NCBI RefSeq assembly: GCF_000003815.2
Contig: NW_023365762.1
Span: forward strand, 80,490 to 144,489
Direction: 5' to 3'
Source: Branchiostoma floridae
Lineage: Eukaryota; Chordata; Leptocardii; Amphioxiformes; Branchiostomatidae
Length of the DNA stretch: 64,000 nucleotides
Below, one piece after another: positions 23,749-36,000 of the stretch; position 1 is the stretch's first letter; each line of letters opens with the position of its first letter. A program made the position numbers and the translations under genes. The notes under the pieces are model-generated. The model worked only from the letters and a program-made list of their open reading frames with translations. It was not told where the DNA came from and ran no database searches.

Positions 23749-23830
23749 ATGCCGCCACCCGGGATCAAACCCGGGTCGGCAGATTCCAAATCGAACGTGC
23801 AAGCCGTCCGGCCAAAAGGCTTAAGCCGTT
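23749..23830 (-). repeat. tRNA-like relic or SINE head
   Basis: On the minus strand, an A-box-like TTGGCCGGACGG (23815-23804) is followed about 33 bases later by a B-box-like GGTTTGATCC (23771-23762) inside a CCCGGG...CCCGGG T-arm-like stem. The acceptor stem does not pair, so it is not a functional tRNA gene. A pol III-derived SINE head is the best reading. Confidence 0.35.
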
Positions 23831-24367
23831 AGGCATCTTCGGTTTATCAGTCTATGAATACCACTGTTACATAACACTTTTGACCAGGGATGATTTAAAA
23901 TTTGAACTGCACGTATCAGTATTATCCTTCAAATATTTGCGTCTTGGGCAGGCCATATGTGTTATTGATTATTTGACGCCGTATGAGTTAATAGGAGAGG
24001 CCCGGACAAATCCCAAAGTGTTGCCTCCTCTGTTCAAAGATCATTTCGAGGCAGAAGTGAAGTTGATCTTGATTGTAGGATTCGAACTCGCACCAAACCC
24101 GGGCCGCCGCAGACCACAAACACAACACCGCAAACCACTACTACAAAAGCTCAGAGCATTTAGGCATGGTCAGTTTGGCGGCGCTTGAACCCTACTGTTA
24201 CACTACTCCCCCTTTTCTTTCCAAGATTTGTCTTCGAATCTCCGAGTTCAATATCCCTGTGTGGCACATCTAGTCTGTTTCTCAAATGGGAACCAATGTA
24301 ACCGTTACAGGATGATCTTGTTTGTTTTCTTCTCTTCGTTTGAACGTGTTTGTGTCTGATAGTTTCC

Positions 24368-27050
24368 TTATTGGGCATGTTGTGTTGTGTTGAATGATTC
24401 GTCAGCCCTGTACAAACTGTCAACAGTAGTGCAGATCCTGTCAGAAGGAGAGAAAGTCGCAGGACAGCAGGCTGACAGCGCCGCCCCCGTACAGTACACA
24501 CCGCCCGGACCCTCACGACTGGTGTCGGTACCTGTAGCTTCGTACGTGTCGTTTCCTTTCATGAAGATATAGGTGCAGACGTTCTCTACGCCTAATTCAT
24601 TAGCGATGTCTTCGTCGGTAGCCATCGCCGCCATCCTTGGGGGAAGCGCTGGTGGGGCCTCCGTCTGTTGTTGGATGCTGCTGCCATTAAAACTTGTCAT
24701 ACTTTCGTCGGCAAATGCTTTGACTTCATGCTCGGTGGGATTGCGATCGTACGTGTCGTTTCCCTTCATGAAGATATAGGTGCAGACGTTCTCTCCGCCG
24801 AATTCATTAGCGATACCTTCGTCGGAAGCCATCGCCGCCATCTTTGGGGGAAGCGCTGGTGGGGCCTCCGCCTGTTGTTGGCTGTTGCTGCCATCCACAC
24901 TTCCTTTGCTTTCGTCGGCAAATGTTTTGGCTTCATGCTTGGTGGGTTTGCGATCATGCTCAGCTGTCTCCAGATCTTCTCCCCCAAGACGACCGTCTTG
25001 CGCGTCTTCTTGTTCAGTGAGGTTCTGATCTCGCACCTCGCTCTTTTTGCCGTGGATTTCCTGACTGTTGAGGCGATCGGTTGGCTTACTGGCTAGATGA
25101 TGGTCGGTGTCGTTGTCCCAGTTGTCGTACGTGTGGTTCATGGTGTCCTCCTCACCCACTGTAGTGCCTCCTTCTTGTAATTCATCGTCGTTCTCGTAGA
25201 CGTGGGGCTCGTTTTCGTACAAACAGTCCTCATGTTGTTTGTCTTGTACCTCTTTAGACTCGACAGTGCTATCGTTGTCGTAGACGTGGGACTGGTTGTC
25301 GTACGAACAGTCCCCACGTTGCTTGTCTTGTACCTGTTTAGACTCGACAGAGCTATCGTGCGAACACTCTTCGTAGTCATCATTCTCGTAGTGGCTGGTG
25401 TTGGCTGCAGGGAGTGCTGCAGCCGGTACCATTGCAGCCTTTTTGTTCAGACCTACTTTGATGACAGCGCAGATGAAGGCGAATAGCAGGACGCCTAGGG
25501 CTACAGCGACTATTACAACAGCTGTGCTCACGTGGGCTTCCGGTACATTGACCTCTTCATCAACTAGCTAGATTAATAAAAAGGACATCCAAAAGTCATA
25601 ACTGACTTCCCGTTTAGAATGATTATTGATAGTACGTAAGGCTAACTCTACTACATACATATTTTCTCATTTGTTCTGCAAGTAGATGTAGATTTGATTT
25701 CTCCAATAGATATTGTGTAAACAAGACTACATAAAATACAACACAATAAAACCAATTTGATGAAAAATTTACATCAACGGATAAAAGCTACCAATGCAAG
25801 TCGGTTAATCAAATCTGTTAGTCTTAAAATAATGTGTGCTAGTTTAAGCACTGTCAGAAAAAGATGTATTACGACCATTGAAAGTCATACACGAATGATT
25901 ATCTTCCGGCACATATGGAGCAGATTTTCATATGGCATATACTGATTTGAATATAAATATTATGCAGGCTACCCAAGAAGATCACTAAGTGGACCAAATA
26001 AATCTGGTTACAATAGACACGATTTCCAATAATTATCTGCCAATGGAAAAATCATCTACGTTTCCACGAAAAGTGGTCACATTGGCCAGCTGATTCTTTT
26101 GTGGAGGTGGTTACTTGTTAGACTTTACCAATCGTGTGAAAGAAATTTAAAATACAAACCTTATTTGTATGATTCAGCGAAGTCGTGGTTTCATCGGCTG
26201 TATACGTAGACTGTTCTATCTTCGTAGTTGCAGGAAGGGTCGTTTTTCCCTGATCCGGTGTTGAAGAAACAGAGGCCAATGGGGCCCAGTCCGGTCGCGG
26301 TCCGCAAGTTACGGACTCGAAACACGCGATTCGCGAGGAGTTGGCCATGTGGCGAGCAAACCCCTCCCAGCCTTCGTCGTCACATTTGAAAGGGTTCTGG
26401 TCCAATTGGAGGTAGGTTCCGGTCATTCGGACAAGGTCATCGCTAGACATGACTGTCAGATGATTGTGACTTAAGTCGATGAACAGGGCGCCTCTTGGTG
26501 GGCTTTCAACTGCGATCATCGGTATGGTTAAGAGTTCGTTGTGAGAGAGGTACAACTCCGTTAGCTTCGCGAGGTCCGTAAACGCATCATATATGATAAA
26601 GTTACAGTAATTTCGTCTCAGATCCAAGATTCTTAGGTCTTCTAACCCTTGGAAACTGTAACGGTTGATGAAGCGAAGAGAATTACATGTTAAGCTCAGT
26701 ATGTGAAGATGTGGCAGATGAGAGAATGCTCCCGCTTCGATGCGCTGGATCGCGCTTTTTCGGATGAAGAGACGGGGCCGTGTCAGACTCGGAAGCCTGA
26801 GAGAGCTCTGCTTCAGAGTTTTGTCGGATAAGCTGTGGAGAAGAGTATGCTCGTATTGCGAGGGAGTTTTGATGTCGCAGAGTTTCTCGAAGCGTCCATG
26901 GCGAGTGCAACTCAAGAGGGGAGTCTCTGATCTCGGCATTGTTACAGATGTGCACAGTTCTGCGCATGGGCGTCCTGCAACGCTTTCGAAAGCGAGCAAG
27001 AGAAGGAACGTTTTCACGAAGACATTACTAGTAGACACCATCTTCAGCAT
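24368..27050 (-). CDS. LRR transmembrane receptor with long YxN/PxxP tail
   Basis: Two exons, 27050-26160 and 25567-24368, give 696 residues; phase 0 junction, donor AAG|GTTTGT, acceptor AATCTAG. Residues 1 to about 26 form a signal peptide (start MLKMVSTS; MVSTS at 27041 is an alternative). A cysteine-bearing N-terminal part follows, then about four or five leucine-rich repeats (LRILDLRRN, LTELYLSHNEL, FIDLSHNHL) at about 90-215, then an LRRCT-like cap (NPFKCDDEGW ... ACFESVTC). A Thr-rich stalk leads to one membrane helix, about 311-333 (TAVVIVAVALGVLLFAFICA), placing the long acidic tail in the cytoplasm. The tail carries six Y-[ED]-N motifs (YENDD, YDNQ, YDND, YENE, YENDD, YDNW) and a tandem duplication of about 70 residues, each copy with PPALPP and YIFMKGNDTY. 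Family knowledge: pYxN binds Grb2-type SH2 domains and PxxP binds SH3. A signalling receptor role is inferred; the ligand is unknown. Confidence 0.85.
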
Positions 27051-27079
27051 GATAAATGTCAATGATCTAACTCTAAATG

Positions 27080-27088
27080 TTTTATATA
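27080..27088 (-). promoter_or_regulatory. Candidate TATA box of the LRR receptor
   Basis: Minus-strand TATATAAAA lies about 30 bases upstream of the ATG at 27050. A start site 30 bases downstream would leave almost no 5' UTR, so it may be fortuitous or favour the ATG at 27041. Confidence 0.3.
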
Positions 27089-27954
27089 CTAATTCGGTCA
27101 AATCTTCGAACAGGACGATTCTACGTGTACTAGCGAGTCGAATGAGTCATGATTCCTTCAAATGAAGCGAAAGTCCCTTGAACCAACTAAGAAAGCAATC
27201 ACACCTTTGTATCACATGGTTAGTAGTGGTTCGTGTCGTGCAAAAACGATCACCATACCTTGGGTAGAACTAGCTGATACATCACTTGCCCCGTGCAGTC
27301 GTCTATCATAAGGCCTCTCGATAACAATGTTACAGCCGCAGCAATAGCTAGCTGATAAAAAACTCTTAGATGAAAAGATGAACAAATTAAACGACATGAA
27401 AGGCGACTAAACATATCTCGAGGTCAAATCAATAGAAAAAAAAACTCCATCGAACTTGGAAGGTTCCTAAAATTGCTACAGAGGACTGGAAGGACCTTGC
27501 AAAATACCTCTCCGAATGGAGATGCAAAATGACGACCAAACAACTGAAATCAGAAGAAGCTAGACCGATATTCCTACCGCAGAACAAAAGTGAACCACTG
27601 AAGTTGTTAGAAGAAACACAGCGGTTTTGACAGAACAGCGTTGGCCCACGGATGTGTGCTATGCGGTATGTAGCGATCACCTAGTACCTATATCGCAATA
27701 CACTATGTAAGACTTTTCAGTCAAACGTGCTGTTGTAGCGTAGATACGAACTATACGTTGGATTTAACCATGGACCGATGGATGCCAAAAGGTGACAGCA
27801 ACCTATCCAACCAAACTGGTCGGAGAAACCGAAAAGACTGTGCCGTGAAAGAATCCGAAGTTAAGACGCCTCATCAAACTGAACTGATACAAGAGTACAC
27901 AGTGAGCTCCTAAATGCAATACTGTTTGTGTTGACTGTACAATTTATGGCACTG
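27089..27954. other. Non-coding gap; possible reverse-transcriptase crumb
   Basis: No confident gene. At about 27480-27560 (+) a short frame reads LAKYLSEWRCKM, resembling the region after the catalytic motif in LINE reverse transcriptases, but it is too short and degraded to assign. Confidence 0.3.
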
Positions 27955-29660
27955 AGCTCATGAAGGAATCTTGTTACATATCATTTGATTGGCCGTAGCT
28001 GACCAATCGCAAAGACTTTGTCATAAATCACGGTTTCGCAGACAAAAATTTCATCCAATCTTGTCTGTGACTTCAATAATGTTTGTGTTGACTAAATAAT
28101 TCATTCCACTGAGGGAATCTTGTTACATATCATTTGATTGGCCATAGCTGACCAATCGCAAAGACTTGGTCATAAAACATGGTTTCGCAGACAAAAAATT
28201 TAATTCAATCATGTCTGTGACTTCTATTTGACTGCTTTCCAATTTCGATGAAGTACATTCCTAACACCTTTCTTGCACAAATTCGCAGACAAAAATTTGA
28301 TCCAATCGTACAGAGTAGTGGGCTGATAACTGCAACAATGTTCGTATTGACTAAAGAATTCATTCCACTGAGGGAATCTTCTAACATATCATTGGATTGG
28401 CCATAGCTGACCAATCGTAAAGACTTGGTCAGAACTCAAGGTTTCGCAGACGAATCCTATCTTGTCTATGGCTTCTGTTTTCCTGTCCTTCAATTTCGAT
28501 GAAGTACATTCCTAACACCTTTCTTGCACAAATTCGCAGACAAAAATTTAATCCCATCGTACAGATTAGTGGGCTCATAGCTGCAATAATGTTTGTGTTG
28601 ACTGAACAATTTATTGCACTGAGGGAATCTTGTTACATATCATTTGATTGGCCATAGCTCACCAATCGCAAAGACTTTGTCATACATCAAGGTTAAAATC
28701 TGCATTCTAAATCTGATGACGTTTACTACAAAGGAAATGCCTGTTCTTGCCAGACAGTTAATATCCCAATACCTTTATTGCACATATTCACAGACAAAAA
28801 TTTCATCCAATGTTGTCTGGGACTTTAATTTGACTGTCCTCCAATTTCGATGCAGTCAAATTTCTGTACGTGAATTTTCCAATATTGTTACATATCATTC
28901 GATTGGCCATAGCTGACCAATCGAAAAGGCTTCCTAAGAATTTGTATTCTAAATCTGATCGATGATGTTCAGTATTGAGGCAATGCCTGTTCATTCCAGA
29001 CAGTTACCATTCCAACATCATTCTTTCACACATTCACAGACAAAAAATCTCATCCCATCTTGTCTGTGACTTTAATTTGGCTGTCGTCCAATTTCGACGA
29101 CGTACATACATTCCCAAAATATTTCTTGCACACATTCGCAGACAAAGATTTCATCCAATCTTGTCTGTGACTTTAATTTTACTGTACCCCAATTTCGATG
29201 AACTACATACACCCCAACACCTTTCTTGCACAGATTCGTAGACAGAAATTTTATCCAATCTTGTCTGTGACTTTACCCTTCAGCTGGGAGAACTTGTAGG
29301 TCCATAACACTGTCTGTACAGGGGAAAATAGACATAAACCAGCAGTCAACAATTTCAACATCATTAAGAATGTTAACATATTTCTTGCTATTCGGACCAA
29401 TTTCGATGAAATACATTTCCAACACCTTTCTTGCACAAATTCGTCAGATATTGCATCAAATCGTAATTCATCAAAGCGTACACAGTCATAACAGTATCGC
29501 TCATAACTGCAATAATGTTCGTTTTGACTAAACAATTTATTTCACTGAGGGAATTTCGTTACATATCATTTGATTGGCCATAGCTGAGCATAGCTTCCGA
29601 ATTCCCAACATCTTGCACAAATTCGCAGACAAAAAATTTCATCCAATCTTGTCTTTGACC
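27955..29660. repeat. Degenerate tandem family with GACAAAAATTTCATCC core
   Basis: Recurrent blocks: GATTGGCCATAGCTGACCAATC (itself an inverted repeat GATTGG...CCAATC) near 27989, 28136, 28394, 28648, 28901 and 29571; GCAGACAAAAATTTCATCCA; TTGTCTGTGACTT; and CCAATTTCGATGAAGTACAT. Spacing varies (about 150-260 bp). The AGACAAAAATTTCATCC core and CATTTGTCTGTGA-type strings are shared with the 197-bp array at 22360-23560. Confidence 0.8.
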
Positions 29661-29684
29661 CAAAATATCCGGAAACACAAACGT

Positions 29685-29685
<1 letters not shown>

Positions 29686-29739
<54 letters not shown>

Positions 29740-29745
29740 AACACA
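29686..29745. repeat. (AC)n microsatellite
   Basis: Run of ACACAC ending in AAACACAAACACAGAC. A second, interrupted ACAC tract follows at about 29886-29960, preceded by the same ATATCCGGAAACACAAAC leader. Confidence 0.95.
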
Positions 29746-30051
29746 GACCTTTTATCTTTGGACTCTCCTGTCGACTTGACAGATGAGCAGGCAGACAGGC
29801 ATTTGCCCAGCCCCTACCCACATACCAAATAACATCGTAGTCCATCAAGAGGTTCTCAAGTTATGATGTCCACAAATATCCGGAAACACAAACACACACA
29901 CACACATGTACACACACACACAGACACACATACACACACAGACACACACACAGACACACTCAAAACTATACCTCCATTTTTCATGGAGATATTCAAAACG
30001 TGAGGAGAAAATACAATACACACGACTGTTTGTTTTTTTATTATCCTTTCA

Positions 30052-30057
30052 TTTATT
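30052..30057 (-). terminator. Candidate poly(A) signal of the P450 gene
   Basis: Minus-strand AATAAA about 40 bases past the stop codon (30097-30095). The same signal with flanks is kept in the broken copy (about 12168-12173). Confidence 0.5.
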
Positions 30058-30094
30058 CCGAAGGTGACTCCTTGTCATGACAATTCAGCATAAA

Positions 30095-33000
30095 TTAACG
30101 CCGTATTGCACAGAGCTGGAACGGATGCGGCTTCAACGTCAGACGAAATATGCCGTCGGTGTTTGGAGCAGGAGCGCCCTCTGGCGTTATGAAGGTGAAG
30201 GACTGCAGCAGGGTGGAGAAGAACAGGAAAAGCTCCATCCTGGCCAGCTGCTCACCGGGACACACACGGCGGCCTGAAAATAAAACATGCCTAGTTTGAA
30301 GATCCGACATAAATGAAAAAGAACAGAAAGCATGTGATAATCAGTGTGGTGAAATACGTGTTAGGCTTAGGTCACATTTCCAAACCGGGGCCCGACCGGG
30401 GCAGCTTTCGGGAGCAAAAAGAATGATATAAAAGACATCAAAATACACAAAATGCCAAAATGAGATTCATGGGCATAATACGTGTATATTTCTAGGCTTA
30501 ATACGGGCGTGTTGGTTGCACGGATGGACATGACTCTCTTCCTCCATCCTTCTAATTTTTCGTTTCTTAAAACATCCCGGCCGGGCCACGGTTTGAAAAT
30601 GTGACCTAAGCCTAACTAGGGGTGGGTACCGGTACAGAAAATGCAGGTCCATGTACGGTCCAGGTACAGAGGTACAGAGTCCTGACCTGAGCCTGGACCT
30701 AATTATCTGTGGATGAGCGATACTGAAAACAATGGTCCATTTCGCTACAAAGGACTCTGTTTGGTGGAGTATACGACGTCCATTGGCGTTTAAAATCATA
30801 TCTCCATGTAAACAACACTCATTACTTCTGATTTATACCAAGTCTGACTGTAGAAAGTCTGTAAGACTGTAAAAATTGCTTACAACTCTCCTCTTTTTCG
30901 CTCTTGTTCTTTTCTTTGACCTGTAAGTCCCAAAACACGTGAACGCCTGCCGGTATAATCTGTTCATTTTCGAATCGGTCCAACATTCTGTCCACTGATT
31001 TTTTCAGGTCCGGTTTTTCTGTACCGGTCCGACAAGAAAAACCCGGTTTTGTACAGGTACCCATCCCTACGTGTAACTGTAACATATTCGAGCATGGTAA
31101 TTACCTCCTGCAAAAGGCATGAATGACTGAGGCTTGTTGACAACGTTCCCTTCCGCGTCCAGAAACCTTTCGGGGTCAAACCGGTCCGGGTCAGGCCAGT
31201 AGACGGGGTCCATGTGGAGGGAATGCAGGTTCACCAGCACCTGGGCCAACCAAGGATAAAATGATGCCACGAACACAATTTCTCGAAAAGAAGAAGACTT
31301 CATTGGTAAGGATGGATAAATTTTAAACAGATCTTAACTTCAACTAGACTGCAGGTTACTTCAAAGTGTGTGCCTACCTGTAAATAAATAGATAATTTCT
31401 GCAACGGTACAGAAAAAGGTCGTGTAATGTTATAATTAGTGATGCGTACCTAAACTCAGGTTCAGGTATGTGTGTTAGAAAATTGTGTTTTTTTAGCGGA
31501 CAGGGGGGGGGGGGGTGTCGTACATGTAAAATTGCATGTTAGCATGAATTTGACACGCTATGTGAAAAATACATGCAAATCATATACAATCAGTAGTAAA
31601 CACAAAATGGTCTGTAATAAACACACAATTTTTCTGTCTTTTTCCAGTGCAAATTTCACTGTCTATGGAAGTTTTTAAATGGTTTAGAACAAAAAAAAAA
31701 GAGAATAGAAGTGAGAGATAGACAAGTCCAGTTCTAGTTCCAGGTTTAAGGTACGCATCACTAGTTATAATAACGAGTCATACCTGAGTTCCCTTGGGAA
31801 TGTCGTATCCCTGCACTTTGACGTCCTCCGCGGTGGCGTGAGCTGCGATAGGAACAAGTGTGCGGATCCGCATGACCTCCAGCAGGCAGGTATTCACGTA
31901 GGATAGCTGGGAACGGTGGGACAGGGCGGGCAGACTCTCACCAACAACGGCATCAAGCTCCTGCTGCACCTGTGTGGACAATCATCACCGATTACAATTG
32001 AAGAAGAGTGCGGATCCTCATGGTCTCCAGCAGACAGGCATTCACATAGGTTAGCTGAGAACGGTGGGACAGGGCGGGCAGACTCGCACCAACAACGGCA
32101 TCAAGCTCCTCTTGTACCTATTATATATAGGAAGAAACTGCATAATAGATAATAATACTTACCATGTGCAGGCAAGTAAAAACTAAGAAGATCTTGCCAT
32201 TTTTACTTAGGAGCCAACGTTTCGATGACCATCTGTCATCTTCGTCAGGGCTATACTGACTGGTTTACAGTGCAGTGGAGCTAGGTGTTAATTAAGGATC
32301 AGCGATCACCCATTGGAAATTGAAGCTGGCAGATATAACCGAACTCCTCCTGATGATATACTATTGTTTATTTTGCGACAAGAGTCTCATGTATGTAGAA
32401 AACGATTACAATTTGTCCTAGAGTGTTCACTGTACAAAGATCTGCGAAATGTACGAGGGGCGTGCAATTAGTAATGGTCCTGACCCATTTCCCATAGCAG
32501 GAGATTAATGAAACTTGGCACAGTTATTAGTCTTTCTCTTCATAGGAATCACCCAGAGTTATGCATTTCTCCCATCGTTTGATGCAGCTCTGGACACCGA
32601 TTTTGTAGGACACCCCAGGTTGGTCCTCCAACTGATGCCTCATCAATGGCACAAGAGGGACGACCAGGTCTGGGAGCTGTTTCCACAGACTTCCAGCCAC
32701 GTTTGAATTCAGGATGCCAGCGTATTACAAGGTCATATGATGGGGCATCATCACCATAAGTTTCATTTATTTCATCAAAAGTCTTCTTTGGTGTGCGTCC
32801 TTTCAAATACAAAAACCGGATCACTGCGCGACACTCAACTGGTTCCATTTCACACCTGGTCCATTTCGCACCTGACTAAGTTCAAACACCAGTAAATCAG
32901 AAACCACAATTAGTTCAGAGCTGTCTTTTGCAACATAACCCATAGAGATATGAATTATTACACATACAAAATTTCATTTAGATCAGACAACTGGAAGTGG

Positions 33001-36000
33001 GTCAGGACCATTACTTATTGCACGCCCCTCGTATTCGGAACGAAGGAAGATCTGTTCAAATACCTTATGTCATCATCTAACTATGATATACTGGAAAAAC
33101 TCTGAAACTTCGTCTACACATACTTTAAGAAGAGAGAAAAACCATGTAAACTATAGTATATGTATAGCTTTCCGTTTAAATAATAATACTCCCTTTGTAC
33201 CAAACTGACTTTATTTAGCCCCAATGAGGCATGAATATGCAATAAACTGTATAATTCTGTACATATGATATATATACAGGAAAAAAATAAATAGAATAAA
33301 ACAAAAGAAGATGAAATACAACTGTTGAGCAACAATACTGAACTACTGCGGTCCAAATGTAAAGTCACATGCATAGATATTGTTAAGCAACAATGATGAC
33401 ACTATTTTCAGTTCTTAAGAATGCTGTCCCATATGTATACCTTATTTTGGACATCGGGGTTCAGGGTCATGAAGAGCAGACTCCAGAGCAGTGTGTTGGT
33501 TGTTGTCTCAGTTCCTGCGAAGAAAAGTTCCGTGGTCACGTGCAGGACATTCTCCTCCGTCAGACCGTCCACCTTCTCCTGTTGTTCAACCTCCAATAGG
33601 CAGAAGTCGATGAAGTCTCGCGGGTTTTCGCGATCCAGGTGTTCCCGATGGCGCGAGATCTCCTCTCTCAGTACATTTCGGACTTTGGAGTTCTCTTCCA
33701 AAGCATTGACGAAGGCTCTGTTCACTGGAGCATATGCGTGGGAATAATAGTAAAGTTTGATTGCAAATTCTTGCCCGTGGGCTAATTGCAGGTAACAGAG
33801 ATCCAAACAGTGTAAAAACAATCTCACAAGTGTCTACTCTAGTCTAAAACTAGTAAAAACTAACTCTAGATCCTGGTTTATTGGATTCGACTCCTTTTTC
33901 GAAGACAGCTGTGAAAGACGAAGGATCCCTCCTTTTCTATCATGTGTGGGTTTTGTGATGTTACAAGGAGAATTGTTTTCTTTTTGTCAGTGAATGTGAA
34001 GAAGTTTGGGTGGAATTCGGTCGCCTCTTCGATCTTGCATGGCATAAGACAGTATCACATTAAAGTTGAGGAAGGAGTTTAGCCGGCAGAGGAGTAAATT
34101 GGCAAATTTACACCCCTGTCGGCTAAACTCCTTCCCCAACTTTAATGTGACACTGTCTTATGCCATACAAGATCTGCTTGGAGATTGCTGAATGGTGGCG
34201 CTGTGGCAAGGACGCTGTCCAAAACGTAACTCAATTCCTTAAGAGTTATTGAAACTTCAGCCACGTAAAGGTTTTTTATTATTACCTCATCTTCCTGCGA
34301 CCAACAGCTCTATCCACGTTAGCTGTGCAAAATATTGTTCAAAGGACGAATTCGACCTACCGACAGGAACAAACCGTAGCAAGGGGAAAGCGCCGATGAT
34401 CCGCCCAGTTCCGACTTCGAAAGTTATCGCCGCAATCGCTTTATAGAGCTCCCGGAACGTCTCATCCTCGTAGTCGTAGCGCTTCCCGACCGTCATGGAG
34501 CAGATGATGTTTGAAACCGCCACAGAGACGTCATGAGCGATGTCAACGGGCTGTCCGTTGCTTTCTGCAATCTGAACAGAATTCGTTTTTCAGTTAAATG
34601 ATGGCTCATTCTCCTATGCAGAGACATCCAACGGAGCCTCTTGTCTGTACTCTGCTATCTCAACCGTCACCATCAGTTCCGGTAGTGTGGGCGTCGCCAC
34701 AAACCAGCTGTCAGCCAATCAGAGAATAGGCCTTTCAGTTTTCAAAAGGGGTCTCGCATATAGGGGTAAGCTCATTAATATTTTATAAGCAAGTTGGTCA
34801 GGATCTGATGGTGACGTTTTAGATAGCATGTCTCTGCCTAGCAGAATTTGATGGCTTTGTCCAGATGAAAACGGTCTTCTATTTAAAGGTGTTGGTGAGA
34901 CGTACGTACTGTGTACGTCTATTGCACATCGTAGCCATTTTTGTTTTCAAAACAAAGGATTTATGAAACAATTCCTAATCATAGAACACAAAAGATCATG
35001 TATTGCATGATTTGGTGGTCAACTTTTAAATATTGTAAGACTTATTGACAGATCAATCCTTATAACACCTCCAGTGATTTGACCACAGATCTCAGAATAC
35101 TACAATGTTTGGTTTGATTTCATACAGATCTCTATTAGTGACTGATATGTCACTATTCTTCCTGGAGTCCGGAAGATTTGTAGAGGATCACCAACTCTAG
35201 ACGGAAGGATTTGCACCATCGCACACCGCACCATCGCACGTGTGATTGGTTCTTTAACGTGCGTGGGGTGAGGCCCTCCCCAAACACTGGACCTCCATTT
35301 AACGTCCTATCCGAGGGACTTTCCCATGAGCACATGATCGGTGACACGGCAGGATTCGAACTCGAGACCTCTCGGACCGAGCCAAACACGCCATGTTCAT
35401 CCGCTGTTTTCATCTTACCTTGTTTCGGAGACAACTCGCTTCCTCTCGGATGTTGTCCTCAATGCTGCCACGTCCGACCTTCATGCCCAGATTCTTCAGG
35501 ACGGTGGTGGCAAACCTCTTCCTCTGTCTGTACCCGGGACCCCAAGGGGCACCAAGTATGCCTACAGAAACAAAAACATATCTTTAACATGTAATCATTA
35601 AAACATACACATGTCAAAGCACTGAGAGGACACCACGTGACTCTCGTGACAAGCGATCTTGTGGATACGTGACGTCAGCAATTGGTCAAACGTGACAGGA
35701 AGTTTATAACGCCCACCGGCCCTGTTCAGTGATGGCTGGTAGCCATATACATCAGGGCACTCTACAGTTGTAGACATGTACAGTAGTACGACTTTTGTCG
35801 AGAAAAGCCAATAGTACTTAGTGAATAGAAGTTTACCTTTTCCGAAACCAACAAGCACATCAAGCAAGTATCCTGGTATCGTAGAGGCGAACAGCTCGGA
35901 CCTGTCCACGAGCGCGTCCTTGACGGCAGTGTAGCCGTTCAGAAACACCTCATCTTCCATCCCCATTCTTAGGGTGAAGACGTCCCCGTACTGTCGCCTC

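Noticed and set aside
23667-24188. 173-codon plus ORF
   Set aside because: It runs through the tRNA-like relic and repeat sequence; no domain and no splice context.
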